From the NCBI GenBank assembly GCA_964413265.1, contig CAYPRX010000005.1, positions 1 through 19,492 of the forward strand: a stretch of 19,492 nucleotides of DNA. The letters are read 5' to 3'. Shown here in pieces: positions 6,990 through 14,503 of this stretch (positions are counted from its first letter, which is position 1; every line of letters starts with the position of its first letter). Both the position numbers and the translations under genes were made by a program. The notes beneath the pieces were generated by a model. That model was not told the origin of the DNA. It was given only the letters and a program-made list of their open reading frames with translations, and ran no database searches. Origin of the DNA: CAVYGN01 sp964413265 (GTDB lineage Bacteria; Spirochaetota; Brevinematia; Brevinematales; JAOACQ01).

Positions 6990-8813
6990 ATGGATATCAG
7001 TAATATCGAAAATAATGAAGGAAAGATGACACCTTTAGTCTATATTGCCGTCATTATTATCATAATAGTGTCGATAATTCCTTTCATTTCCAATTATAAA
7101 TACTGTGATAATCATCTGAACTGGCTTAATCATGATTATTGTAAGAATCTCATGGTTTCTACAGAAGAAGGATCAATTTACATGACAGAGGGCGGGGATA
7201 ACCAGGTATTCGGAAGTCTTTATTTTATTTATGCGGAGAAGCTGAGGCCAGATCTCTCACCGTATGACCAGAAAGGTAATATCTTCAAGAAGATATATGG
7301 CGATATGAGATATATTAACGACTCCGAAACTCTCCCGAGGAGGATGAATTTGGTCGATTCCCACCTTTTTGAAAGCGAGGAGCCGTTCTATGAAGATATG
7401 AGAAGTCCAGCCGACCCTTATTTCATACCCTACTGGGAGGGAAAAAGACCTGTATATTTGACCTGGCAGAGGCCAGAGCCATGGCTCCTGGGGGATTACT
7501 ATTATAAACGCTATGGTATAATGTACAAGGTTCAGGATGTTTCCTATTACCTCGTTGATTATCTCGAGTTAAAAGAATCAATCTCCATCAATGAAGCTCA
7601 GGATCGATTATCCGGATTGCTTCACCGGACAGTAGACCTTAATTACACAATGGATAAAATAACTTCCATGGTAAAATACGGTTATTTGAGGATTGCCGGA
7701 GACAGAATCTATTTTGTGAAGATGTATCCGTCGCCCCATGAGGGTGATTATTTTGAAAATTTTCTTTTGCGCTGGCACCAATTTCACAATGCAATGTATT
7801 GGGATTATCTTTCAAGGGAAATAATCGTTAATTATGATTATACCATGGGTGAGATATACAGGGATAAAATCGCCGAACTTCAGGAAGCCAAATCCCATGA
7901 AACCCGAAATGAGATACTGGCTGAAATAGATAAAAGGATCAATGAAAACTGGCAAAAGGCGAAAGAATATTACAATGATGCGCTCGTATACGGCGGTGAT
8001 TTTAATTCCACTCTTCACAATGTCGCTGTTGTTTTTATGAGGAACGGGATAGAAGATTTGAATGACAAAGCCAGGGAACTTTTAACCAGGGCACTGACGC
8101 TTTATCAAAATCAATGGGGGACATATTATATTACATTGACATTTCTCGTACTTGATTCCTTTAAAAATCCCCTTCATGAACAGGAGAATATCAGGGAAGC
8201 AGATAAGTGGTTTGCACAGATGAAGAGAGAAGCACTTCATTACCGCTCTGAAAAAACTAGGGATTCGATCCTTAATAATTTTGAGGGGCTTGAAAAGTTC
8301 TATGATTCGCTAAAAAATACTCCAACATGGCGGCTTGAGGAAGCAGTTACAGCTCTTACAAACCAGTTAAGAAAGAACCCCACGGTGGTGGACGCCAACC
8401 AGGCTGAAAATGTTATTGATGTTTTATATTCCCGTGGATTGCCGTTTCAGTATCAGCCCTATATAAAAGAGGCGGATGACCTCTTTAATGAGATGGTTGC
8501 CTTAAGGAGCTCTGACTATACCTATCTTAGCAGGGCCTTTACGGTGGCTTTTCAGACACAGAGGCTTAATAAAGCTTTCAGCATAGGCAAAAGCCTTGAA
8601 GCCCATACTTCTTCCGGCAGCGATTTTACCTTCAATTACTATATGGGTGTTATAAGTTATTATCTGCACAGGAATAGTGATTCGATTCAATACCTCAACA
8701 AGTTTAATGAACTGGTGGGAGCGAGCGGTGAAAATATGATGAAAGCTGGTGAAATGGTTAAAAATGCTGCTGAAATATTGCACCAGTTAAAGGCAGATGA
8801 AAAGGGCAGATAG
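6990..8813 (+). CDS. Membrane-anchored protein with DUF2723-tail-like domain and TPR-like repeats
   Basis: 607 aa. One membrane segment (about 14-33, rich in Ile/Val) leaves a large C-terminal part probably outside the cytoplasm. Residues about 50-100 contain GSIYMTEGGDNQVFGSLYF followed by LRPDLSPYD. This recalls the luminal/periplasmic part of DUF2723 (GT117-type) proteins, where a phrase like 'ILFTNGDNDTFPLWYLQ...RPDV' follows the last membrane helix. Residues about 300-600 are helical with TPR-like spacing (for example WQKAKEYYNDAL, KARELLTRALTLY, FTFNYYMGVISYYLHRNSDSIQYL). Start ATG 6990 has AGGTGG 3 bases upstream, so initiation may be slightly weak or coupled to thiE. It may be the detached exported half of the DUF2723 protein at 12675. 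That link is inference from motif similarity by eye; a stand-alone TPR protein is the alternative. Confidence 0.6.
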   Translation: MDISNIENNEGKMTPLVYIAVIIIIIVSIIPFISNYKYCDNHLNWLNHDYCKNLMVSTEEGSIYMTEGGDNQVFGSLYFIYAEKLRPDLSPYDQKGNIFKKIYGDMRYINDSETLPRRMNLVDSHLFESEEPFYEDMRSPADPYFIPYWEGKRPVYLTWQRPEPWLLGDYYYKRYGIMYKVQDVSYYLVDYLELKESISINEAQDRLSGLLHRTVDLNYTMDKITSMVKYGYLRIAGDRIYFVKMYPSPHEGDYFENFLLRWHQFHNAMYWDYLSREIIVNYDYTMGEIYRDKIAELQEAKSHETRNEILAEIDKRINENWQKAKEYYNDALVYGGDFNSTLHNVAVVFMRNGIEDLNDKARELLTRALTLYQNQWGTYYITLTFLVLDSFKNPLHEQENIREADKWFAQMKREALHYRSEKTRDSILNNFEGLEKFYDSLKNTPTWRLEEAVTALTNQLRKNPTVVDANQAENVIDVLYSRGLPFQYQPYIKEADDLFNEMVALRSSDYTYLSRAFTVAFQTQRLNKAFSIGKSLEAHTSSGSDFTFNYYMGVISYYLHRNSDSIQYLNKFNELVGASGENMMKAGEMVKNAAEILHQLKADEKGR

Positions 8814-8814
8814 A

Positions 8815-9225
8815 TCATTTCCGCTCTTCCGGCCATGAAACCTCAACATGTACCGCTATACCTCCCCGGTTGTTCCAATCGGCGATTACCCTGATACTGC
8901 GCGGTTTGACGGCAGAAACAAAATCATCGAGTATTTTGTTGGTTGCGTTTTCCTGAAAAATGCCGATATTCCTGTATCCGTTGAGATATAGTTTAAGTGA
9001 TTTTTCCTCTACAAGAAGCATGTCGGGGACATAGCTGATTGTCAGTTTTGCGAAATCTGGAAGGCCGGTTTTAGGACAGAGAGTCGTTAATTCCTCGGAC
9101 TTTAACTCTACTATGTAATTCCTGTCGGGATAAATGTTTTCAATCGTTTCCAATTCAGGTTTTATAATGAGATCTCTTATCATATACTGGCGATTTCGGT
9201 AAGTTCTATTTTTATAAGCCTTCAT
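8815..9225 (-). CDS. queF: NADPH-dependent 7-cyano-7-deazaguanine (preQ0) reductase, unimodular type
   Basis: QueF reduces preQ0 to preQ1 in queuosine tRNA-modification synthesis. The 136-aa length fits the short (B. subtilis-type) class. The catalytic Cys is C50 in LCPKTGLPD with the conserved Asp at D57. The QueF motif is VEEKSLKLYL (72-81), and RGGI (120-123) is present. The conserved FHE reads FQE here (90-92), so the usual histidine is Gln. I chose ATG 9225 because AAGGAG lies 6 bases upstream; an in-frame ATG at 9258 would lie deeper inside the upstream gene. The start overlaps the end of that gene by 14 bases. No other queuosine genes (queC/D/E) are in the window. It converges on the TPR gene with 1 base between stops. 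Confidence 0.93.
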   Translation of the reverse strand: MKAYKNRTYRNRQYMIRDLIIKPELETIENIYPDRNYIVELKSEELTTLCPKTGLPDFAKLTISYVPDMLLVEEKSLKLYLNGYRNIGIFQENATNKILDDFVSAVKPRSIRVIADWNNRGGIAVHVEVSWPEERK

Positions 9226-10480
9226 ATTTTTCTCCTTCAATTCCTTTTTTAAAATCATCGTTTAATGTCAGGTTTTGTGAAAGCCCGGCGAAAATCCACA
9301 GAAAAATGCCGATAGGGACTGCGTATAGAACAGCATCTAAAATTGAAGTTATAAAAAAAGCCGGCAGGAAAGTGATTATATTAAGGTCAGGCGGCTGCGG
9401 GTTCCTCCTCCATCTCTTCAGAGAGGATATGAAGAGCAGTAAAAGGAATATAAAAAAACTTATAAGACCGAGAGCGCCGGTTTCCGTGAGGAGTGAGAGG
9501 TAATTGCTGTGGATAAAATCAGTGTCTTCATATCCCGGAGTATTATTATAATTTTTCTTGAATTCTTTGCGGAAATTTAATAGTCCGATGCCGATTAACT
9601 GGTTGTTTTTTGAATAAATTTCAAGGCCGGCTCTATACTGCAAAATTCGGTTGCCTAAATTCGGAGCTTCTAGAGGATTCTTCAACGTATCTATAATCTT
9701 ATCGCTTTTAAAAGCAATAAGAAAAATGGACAACAATACTATCACTCCAAGTGCTGAGTATTTTCGAGTAAAAATAAAAGATAAAATGGATACAATAATG
9801 ACCCCGGCTATAGCAGCACGTGTGAATGTGAGGTAAAGGGTAAGGAAAGAAATGATGAGTGTAATACTCAGCCATACTTTAATATATGCATTGAGGTTTT
9901 TATAATTTGAAACGGAATATGATATGACTATTGTGCTTAAGATAAAAATAAGATTACCTCCACGCCATGGATGCTGAAAGATCGATCTGAGCGGGAGTTC
10001 ACGGACAGTAATATCCGGGTAAAGCAGTATGGAAGTATGTAAACCGAACAGGCTTATGTCGATATTCTTTTTAATAACAAGGTAATGTATAAGGGCAAGG
10101 AGGCAGAAAAAGCATAGTGAAAAACTTATGGAATAAATAATTTTTCTGTAAGCAAATCTGTCAATGGGTATGAACTTAAAAAAAAGATAAATCAGCACAT
10201 AAAAGCAGAATGCCCCGAATCCTTCCCATGCATCGGTTTGATTTTTAGAAAATAAAGTACTTATTACAACGGTAGCAATAAACAATAAAAGGAAATAATC
10301 ATGCATTTTAAATGAAAATGCTATTAAATTAACCCTTTTCAGGTAATATATTATAGATAGAATAATTGAGCAGGATAAAAAAAATATAAAAGGGGTTGCA
10401 AGAATGCTGAAGCAAAATGCAGTTATTAAAAACAGGTATGCATACCTGCCGGAAAAAGCATTGTATTTAACTTCTGTCAT
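9212..10480 (-). CDS. O-antigen ligase / Wzy_C-family integral membrane protein
   Basis: 422 aa with about ten to twelve hydrophobic segments. The Wzy_C signature is recognisable: TFTRAA (218-223, the conserved Arg is R221), a large exported loop with GIGLLNFRKEF (297-307), and HSNYLSLLTETGALGL (324-339), the family's 'HNxYLxxLxExGxxGL' pattern with the histidine kept. Members transfer or polymerise lipid-linked glycans at the periplasmic face: O-antigen ligases (WaaL), polymerases (Wzy) and O-linked protein oligosaccharyltransferases (PglL). Sequence alone does not say which. No LPS glycosyltransferase cluster surrounds it, which leaves a protein-glycosylation role open. It has its own promoter (10512-10540), GGAAAG before the ATG, and overlaps queF downstream. 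Confidence 0.82.
   Translation of the reverse strand: MTEVKYNAFSGRYAYLFLITAFCFSILATPFIFFLSCSIILSIIYYLKRVNLIAFSFKMHDYFLLLFIATVVISTLFSKNQTDAWEGFGAFCFYVLIYLFFKFIPIDRFAYRKIIYSISFSLCFFCLLALIHYLVIKKNIDISLFGLHTSILLYPDITVRELPLRSIFQHPWRGGNLIFILSTIVISYSVSNYKNLNAYIKVWLSITLIISFLTLYLTFTRAAIAGVIIVSILSFIFTRKYSALGVIVLLSIFLIAFKSDKIIDTLKNPLEAPNLGNRILQYRAGLEIYSKNNQLIGIGLLNFRKEFKKNYNNTPGYEDTDFIHSNYLSLLTETGALGLISFFIFLLLLFISSLKRWRRNPQPPDLNIITFLPAFFITSILDAVLYAVPIGIFLWIFAGLSQNLTLNDDFKKGIEGEKYEGL
9232..9237 (-). promoter_or_regulatory. Ribosome binding site that fixes the queF start
   Basis: AAGGAG on the minus strand, 6 bases before ATG 9225. It sits inside the last codons of the Wzy_C-family gene. Confidence 0.7.
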
Positions 10481-10511
10481 CAGTTCTTTCCAACAAATTT
10501 GATTGAAAAAA

Positions 10512-10540
10512 ATTTTAAGACTATTGCAATAAAATGTAAA
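10512..10540 (-). promoter_or_regulatory. Predicted sigma70 promoter of the Wzy_C-family gene and queF
   Basis: Minus strand TTTACA (10535-10540), a 17-base spacer and TAAAAT (10512-10517). It lies in the 120-base gap after the FecR-domain gene. The same two hexamers and spacing are seen ahead of rtcB. Confidence 0.5.
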
Positions 10541-10600
10541 GATTCATGGCGTTGGCTGCAGACCGGTTTATCAGAGCTGGTGCATCATTTTATGTCAGAA

Positions 10601-11350
10601 TCAATGAAGCTGAAGTTTAATTTTTTCAGGAGCAGACGGTAAGTCAAAAGGATCACCCGGAGCTTTTCCAGCTTCAATTACTGTCCCCTGATTTTTATTG
10701 AGATATACTGTCTTGCCTCCGGATGTCACTTCAACGCCTCCTTCCGGACTCGATACCCGAATCTCTTCCCCTCTTTTATCAATATTGAATGTTTTTCTTC
10801 CAAAGACCATTGCGCCGTCAGGGGTTTTGACATTAAGGGGTGTGTAAGAGGTAATTTTTCCAGAAATGACGGTAATTAGAGGTATAGTTAAAGAACTTTT
10901 ATTTTTACCGGAACTGTCCAAGGAAATTTCCGAATTTTCAAAAATCCGAATATTTTTTGAAGAGGATATACGTAAATCAGCCTGTGATGACTGAGATGTT
11001 CTAACCCAATCATTTTCATAGACTGTTTGGCCACTGGTCATTCTGAGCCAGCTTGAATTGGATAGAATGAATATCCTTATTGTATTCGGCAAAAATTCCA
11101 CTGTTCCGAAGGCAATTCTGGCTTTATTCAATTTTATGGCCGGGACATTTTGTACCTCAGGTTTTATTTGCAAATTTGTTCTTGACGGTTTAATAATATT
11201 TTGGGGAATCTCTTTAATTGCTGGTATATATACATTTTTAAATCCTGCTTGATACGTACTATAAATGATGAATATATTAAGGGAAAGCCAGACAATCAAT
11301 GAGAGGAGAAGGAGTATGACCGGGGATCTGAGTTTTATTTTAATTTTCAT
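10601..11350 (-). CDS. FecR-domain membrane-anchored protein
   Basis: 249 aa. A single membrane segment (about 11-32) after a Lys/Arg-rich start gives a short cytoplasmic tail and a large exported part. The FecR-like beta domain starts near residue 95: WLRMTSGQTVYENDWVRTS (101-119), then ADLRISS and a strand-rich tail, ending near 235 with a repeating strand/turn pattern (SSPEGGVEVTSGGKTVYL). Classical FecR passes an outer-membrane signal to the sigma factor FecI. Here there is no FecI or TonB receptor, and the cytoplasmic tail is too short to bind a sigma factor. A structural or scaffold use of the fold is more likely. It starts inside the upstream gene (11-base overlap) with GAGGAG 5 bases ahead, so the pair is co-translated. 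Confidence 0.72.
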   Translation of the reverse strand: MKIKIKLRSPVILLLLSLIVWLSLNIFIIYSTYQAGFKNVYIPAIKEIPQNIIKPSRTNLQIKPEVQNVPAIKLNKARIAFGTVEFLPNTIRIFILSNSSWLRMTSGQTVYENDWVRTSQSSQADLRISSSKNIRIFENSEISLDSSGKNKSSLTIPLITVISGKITSYTPLNVKTPDGAMVFGRKTFNIDKRGEEIRVSSPEGGVEVTSGGKTVYLNKNQGTVIEAGKAPGDPFDLPSAPEKIKLQLH

Positions 11351-12497
11351 TATTCTCCTCGACTGGATAAATTGTCCATGTTACGACAGGCTTGCCTTCT
11401 GAAACCTCTATTTTCCAGGTTTGTTCGGAACGGTTTTCAAATATATCGAAGGCTATGATCTTGAGAGAGTGACTGCCGGTTCGAAGATATCTCCAGGACA
11501 TAGGCATATTTTTATTTGTAACGCCGTCAAGGATAGTATAGAATTGAAGCATTCTTGTATTAACTGTTATTTTAAGATTTATTACACTGTCTCCGTAAGA
11601 ACTAACAGTATTACTTATCTCCTTTTTATTGAGATAAAGTTTTATAATTGGAGGTTCGGTGTCGACATAAAATGTTTTAACCATCCTGCTTTCATAATTC
11701 ATATCGTTCCTGGCATACAAGACGGCTTTCAGAATGTTTGTATCCGTTGTAACTGTGTAAAACTGACCTTCAACCTTTCTTTGATTTATACCAAAGTAGC
11801 AGCTGCAGGCCGACCACTTGTCATAGCATGAATAATTTATCCTGCTGCCGGGGTATAGATATATTTTATCTCCAAAAACAATAAATCTATCGGGAAGAAT
11901 TTCCAGAATAGGCGGATTATGTTCAACAATAAATTTTACAGATAATATTTTACTTTCCTTCCCAAGCGGATTTATCAGCCTGTAGAATAGATTATGGTAC
12001 CCTTCATCAAGAAGCGAAGTATCGATACTGATCTGCAGACCTCTGGCCTCTTTAAAATCAGCGGGAGTATCCACTGAATAATATAATATTGAATTTAGAT
12101 TTACAGGACTATTGGAACTGATAATACAATCCCATTTCAATATATTGGTCCCGCTAGGAGGCTCTTCCTCTATTAAGGCCGGTGATTTAACGCCTGTTAA
12201 TTTCCCTTTGCCGCCTATTCCGTCGCCGGAAACACTGAAATCCACCGGTTCTGAAAAAAAACCTTCAATACCCTTCAGGATAGGGGCTATTTTTAAATAA
12301 TAATGTCCCGGTTCCAGATCAATAATATAATTTGTAGTATTTATGATATCATCAGCAACGGGAAAACTGAAAACCGAATTAGTAGCTATTATGATATGGT
12401 ATTGAGGGGCGCTGTAAGGCCATTTATATTCAACTATAACAGATTTCAGGAAGGATGGGATTAAAAGAATAAAAAAAAGGAAGAATAGTCTCTTCAT
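11340..12497 (-). CDS. Secreted protein with Ig-like / OmpL47-like C-terminal domains
   Basis: 385 aa with a signal peptide (KR then hydrophobic 4-18, cleavage near residue 19). The mature part looks like consecutive Ig-like beta-sandwich domains. Linkers read HNPPILEILPD (193-203) and DTEPPIIKLYL (279-289), and strands end in SHSLKIIAFDIFENRSEQTWKI. The last phrase resembles 'DGxHxIxYKAxDNVGNxS' of the OmpL47-like protein at 17140, so the two are probably related folds. Cysteines C224, C231 and C233 sit close together. ATG 12497 is preferred over a TTG at 12509, which lies only 1 base after GAGAGG. The SD is rather far from the ATG (about 13 bases), so the start is not certain. Overlap with the FecR gene implies joint function. 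No catalytic motif is seen. Confidence 0.62.
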   Translation of the reverse strand: MKRLFFLFFILLIPSFLKSVIVEYKWPYSAPQYHIIIATNSVFSFPVADDIINTTNYIIDLEPGHYYLKIAPILKGIEGFFSEPVDFSVSGDGIGGKGKLTGVKSPALIEEEPPSGTNILKWDCIISSNSPVNLNSILYYSVDTPADFKEARGLQISIDTSLLDEGYHNLFYRLINPLGKESKILSVKFIVEHNPPILEILPDRFIVFGDKIYLYPGSRINYSCYDKWSACSCYFGINQRKVEGQFYTVTTDTNILKAVLYARNDMNYESRMVKTFYVDTEPPIIKLYLNKKEISNTVSSYGDSVINLKITVNTRMLQFYTILDGVTNKNMPMSWRYLRTGSHSLKIIAFDIFENRSEQTWKIEVSEGKPVVTWTIYPVEENNEN

Positions 12498-12521
12498 GAT
12501 GAGATGCAAACCTCTCTGAAA

Positions 12522-12558
12522 ATTATATAACTCTATTATAAAGGGTTAAATTTGTCAA
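12522..12558 (-). promoter_or_regulatory. Possible promoter region of the Ig-like/FecR gene pair
   Basis: On the minus strand there is a perfect TTGACA (12553-12558) and two perfect TATAAT boxes (12535-12540 and 12522-12527). The spacings are 12 and 25 bases, not 17, so the exact promoter cannot be assigned. Confidence 0.3.
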
Positions 12559-12600
12559 TTTAATTTTCATGGACTGAAGTTTTGAATTAAATAAAATCGG

Positions 12601-12614
12601 GCAAAAATTTTTGC
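12601..12614. repeat. 14-bp perfect palindrome between divergent genes
   Basis: GCAAAAATTTTTGC is its own reverse complement. It overlaps the first bases of the predicted -35 box (12611-12616) of the DUF2723 gene, so it could be an operator. AT-rich palindromes also arise by chance in such intergenic DNA. Confidence 0.4.
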
Positions 12615-12639
12615 TTAATTTTATTCTTTTTTATAAAAT
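12611..12639 (+). promoter_or_regulatory. Predicted sigma70 promoter of the DUF2723 gene
   Basis: TTGCTT (12611-12616), a 17-base spacer and TAAAAT (12634-12639). This leaves a leader of about 30 bases with GGAG at 12665-12668. Confidence 0.42.
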
Positions 12640-12674
12640 AATTGATTGATTATTTATGATAAGCGGAGATGATA

Positions 12675-14441
12675 ATGAGCAGTGTCAAGGCCGCAACAGA
12701 AAGCAAAGTTTTTATTGATATTTATCCTCATGGTTTCAGTCCGTATAAGATTAAATGGTATGATTTAGCAGCTGCTTCTGTGATAACCCTGATCGTTCTC
12801 ATTATTTATATACTTACACTTGCACCGAGTGTAATCGCCGGAGACAGTGGTGAGTTGACCACAGAAATATACCAGATGGGGGCCTGTCATCCGCCCGGTT
12901 ATCCTCTTTACGGCATTCTGGGGAAATTATTCACCTTCCTACCCGTGAGTGATATTGCTTATAGAGTAAATCTTTATGTGGCTGTCTGCGGAGCGTTTGC
13001 CATATTTATGTTTTATCTTGTAATGCTAAAGCTTCTTGGATTCAATCGGGACACCGGCAAGCCATCCCTTTCCATCCATCTTCCGGCAGTAGCCGCTTCA
13101 TTTATTTTTGCGTTTTCCTATGATTTCTGGCAGCAGTCATCGGCCAGCGGAAAATTTTATTCTCTTAACGTACTGCTTGTGGCAGCTATGCTTTTCATAA
13201 TGCTTCTCTGGTATGAGGAAATAATGTTCTTCCGGAACGAAAATAATAATCATTTTGCGGAACGTATGACGATTTTTCTAGCTTTTATTATGGGATTATC
13301 TCTTACGGATCATATGCTTCCTATGTGGTTTATAGTAGCATATGTTCTCAGCTTGCTTCCTTTTGCTATCATTATAATGATCAAGGATGGCTCTGTTAAA
13401 TTTAAGAAAGAGTTTGCAGTCAGGACACACAGTCTGGTAATTCTTATCCTGCTTGTCGCTGTAAGCATTGCCCTGCTGATGAAATATATGGTAGGTTTGA
13501 GGCTGATCTATCCGGAGCACATGCCGATGATTTTGATCGGATGGTTCCTGCTCCCTGCTTATTTGTCGATATATACGATCCTTATAAGGGTCAAAAAACA
13601 TTTCGGAAGGAAACCGGCTTTGGTACTTTATTATCTATTTATCGTACTGGGGATCGTAGCTATCATCGATTTTTATAATTATGCCTTTACAAACCAGTTT
13701 ATACAGATAAACCCTCACCTGCAATTAAGCCTTTTCAGTTTTGATGTTGTCAATGAGAATGGAATAACTCAGCAGATACCAATAGATCCGATAATAATAG
13801 TCGGACTTGCCGTAATAGTAGTCTCACTCTTTTTATATGGAATCTATGATGGTGCGATAAAGAAATCAGAAGTGGAATTCGGACTGGCAGATAAATTCAT
13901 TGAAATACTGACCTATAGCGGCTGGATGTTTATTTTTGCTATGACTATATACCTGTATCTCATGGTAAGGAACGTAGCTCTTTCTCCTCTTCCTGAACCA
14001 AAACCCCAGAGCTGGGGCGATACTGTTACCCTTGACATTCTCTTCAATCATATGTTCAGAAAACAGTACGGCGGTCGTAACCCTGATTATATTAATCTTG
14101 GCGGACAAATCATGGCAGTGCTTAAAGTTACTTTGGCCCAATTTAACTGGGCGGGCATCTTGTTTGCAGTAGCCGGATTTCTATATTTTATATTGATCAG
14201 AGACAGTATCTGGGCTACTTATACAGTCCTTGCTTATATAATATCATACGCCGGATTGATCTATTTTATCAATTTCCAGGTTGACCCTTCGACCGTATCT
14301 ACACAGAAACAATATTTTTCCCAGCTCCATATGATAATAGCACTGTATATCAGTTTCGGTTTCCAGTTGTTACTGGATCTGGTTCAGGGCAGGATTAAGT
14401 GGAAGACCCTTCTTTTTATTAAGCAGGACGGCGAAGTCTGA
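12675..14441 (+). CDS. DUF2723 (GT117-type) multi-pass membrane protein, short form
   Basis: 588 aa with about 12 hydrophobic segments. The N-terminal signature of DUF2723 is clear: a membrane helix (31-50), then LAPSVIAGDSGELTTE (49-64) with acidic GDSGEL in the first external loop, then HPPGYPLYGILGKLF (72-86). The family has the GT-C fold. Its human member TMEM260 is a protein O-mannosyltransferase acting on Ig-like IPT domains, and bacterial members are mostly uncharacterised. Usual bacterial members continue after the membrane part into a large exported tail. This one stops about 20 residues after its last helix (…IKWKTLLFIKQDGEV). The ATG at 12675 is set by GGAG 6 bases upstream; an ATG at 12669 overlaps that SD. 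A glycosyltransferase role is likely; donor and acceptor are unknown. Confidence 0.82.
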   Translation: MSSVKAATESKVFIDIYPHGFSPYKIKWYDLAAASVITLIVLIIYILTLAPSVIAGDSGELTTEIYQMGACHPPGYPLYGILGKLFTFLPVSDIAYRVNLYVAVCGAFAIFMFYLVMLKLLGFNRDTGKPSLSIHLPAVAASFIFAFSYDFWQQSSASGKFYSLNVLLVAAMLFIMLLWYEEIMFFRNENNNHFAERMTIFLAFIMGLSLTDHMLPMWFIVAYVLSLLPFAIIIMIKDGSVKFKKEFAVRTHSLVILILLVAVSIALLMKYMVGLRLIYPEHMPMILIGWFLLPAYLSIYTILIRVKKHFGRKPALVLYYLFIVLGIVAIIDFYNYAFTNQFIQINPHLQLSLFSFDVVNENGITQQIPIDPIIIVGLAVIVVSLFLYGIYDGAIKKSEVEFGLADKFIEILTYSGWMFIFAMTIYLYLMVRNVALSPLPEPKPQSWGDTVTLDILFNHMFRKQYGGRNPDYINLGGQIMAVLKVTLAQFNWAGILFAVAGFLYFILIRDSIWATYTVLAYIISYAGLIYFINFQVDPSTVSTQKQYFSQLHMIIALYISFGFQLLLDLVQGRIKWKTLLFIKQDGEV

Positions 14442-14453
14442 TTATTTGATTTT

Positions 14454-14481
14454 TTTACAGCACATAATTACATTATATTAT
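14454..14481 (+). promoter_or_regulatory. Predicted promoter of the DUF151-cheW operon
   Basis: TTTACA (14454-14459), a 16-base spacer and TATTAT (14476-14481), ahead of GAGG at 14496-14499. Confidence 0.4.
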
Positions 14482-14503
14482 ATTCGGGTTTGAAAGAGGT
14501 AAT

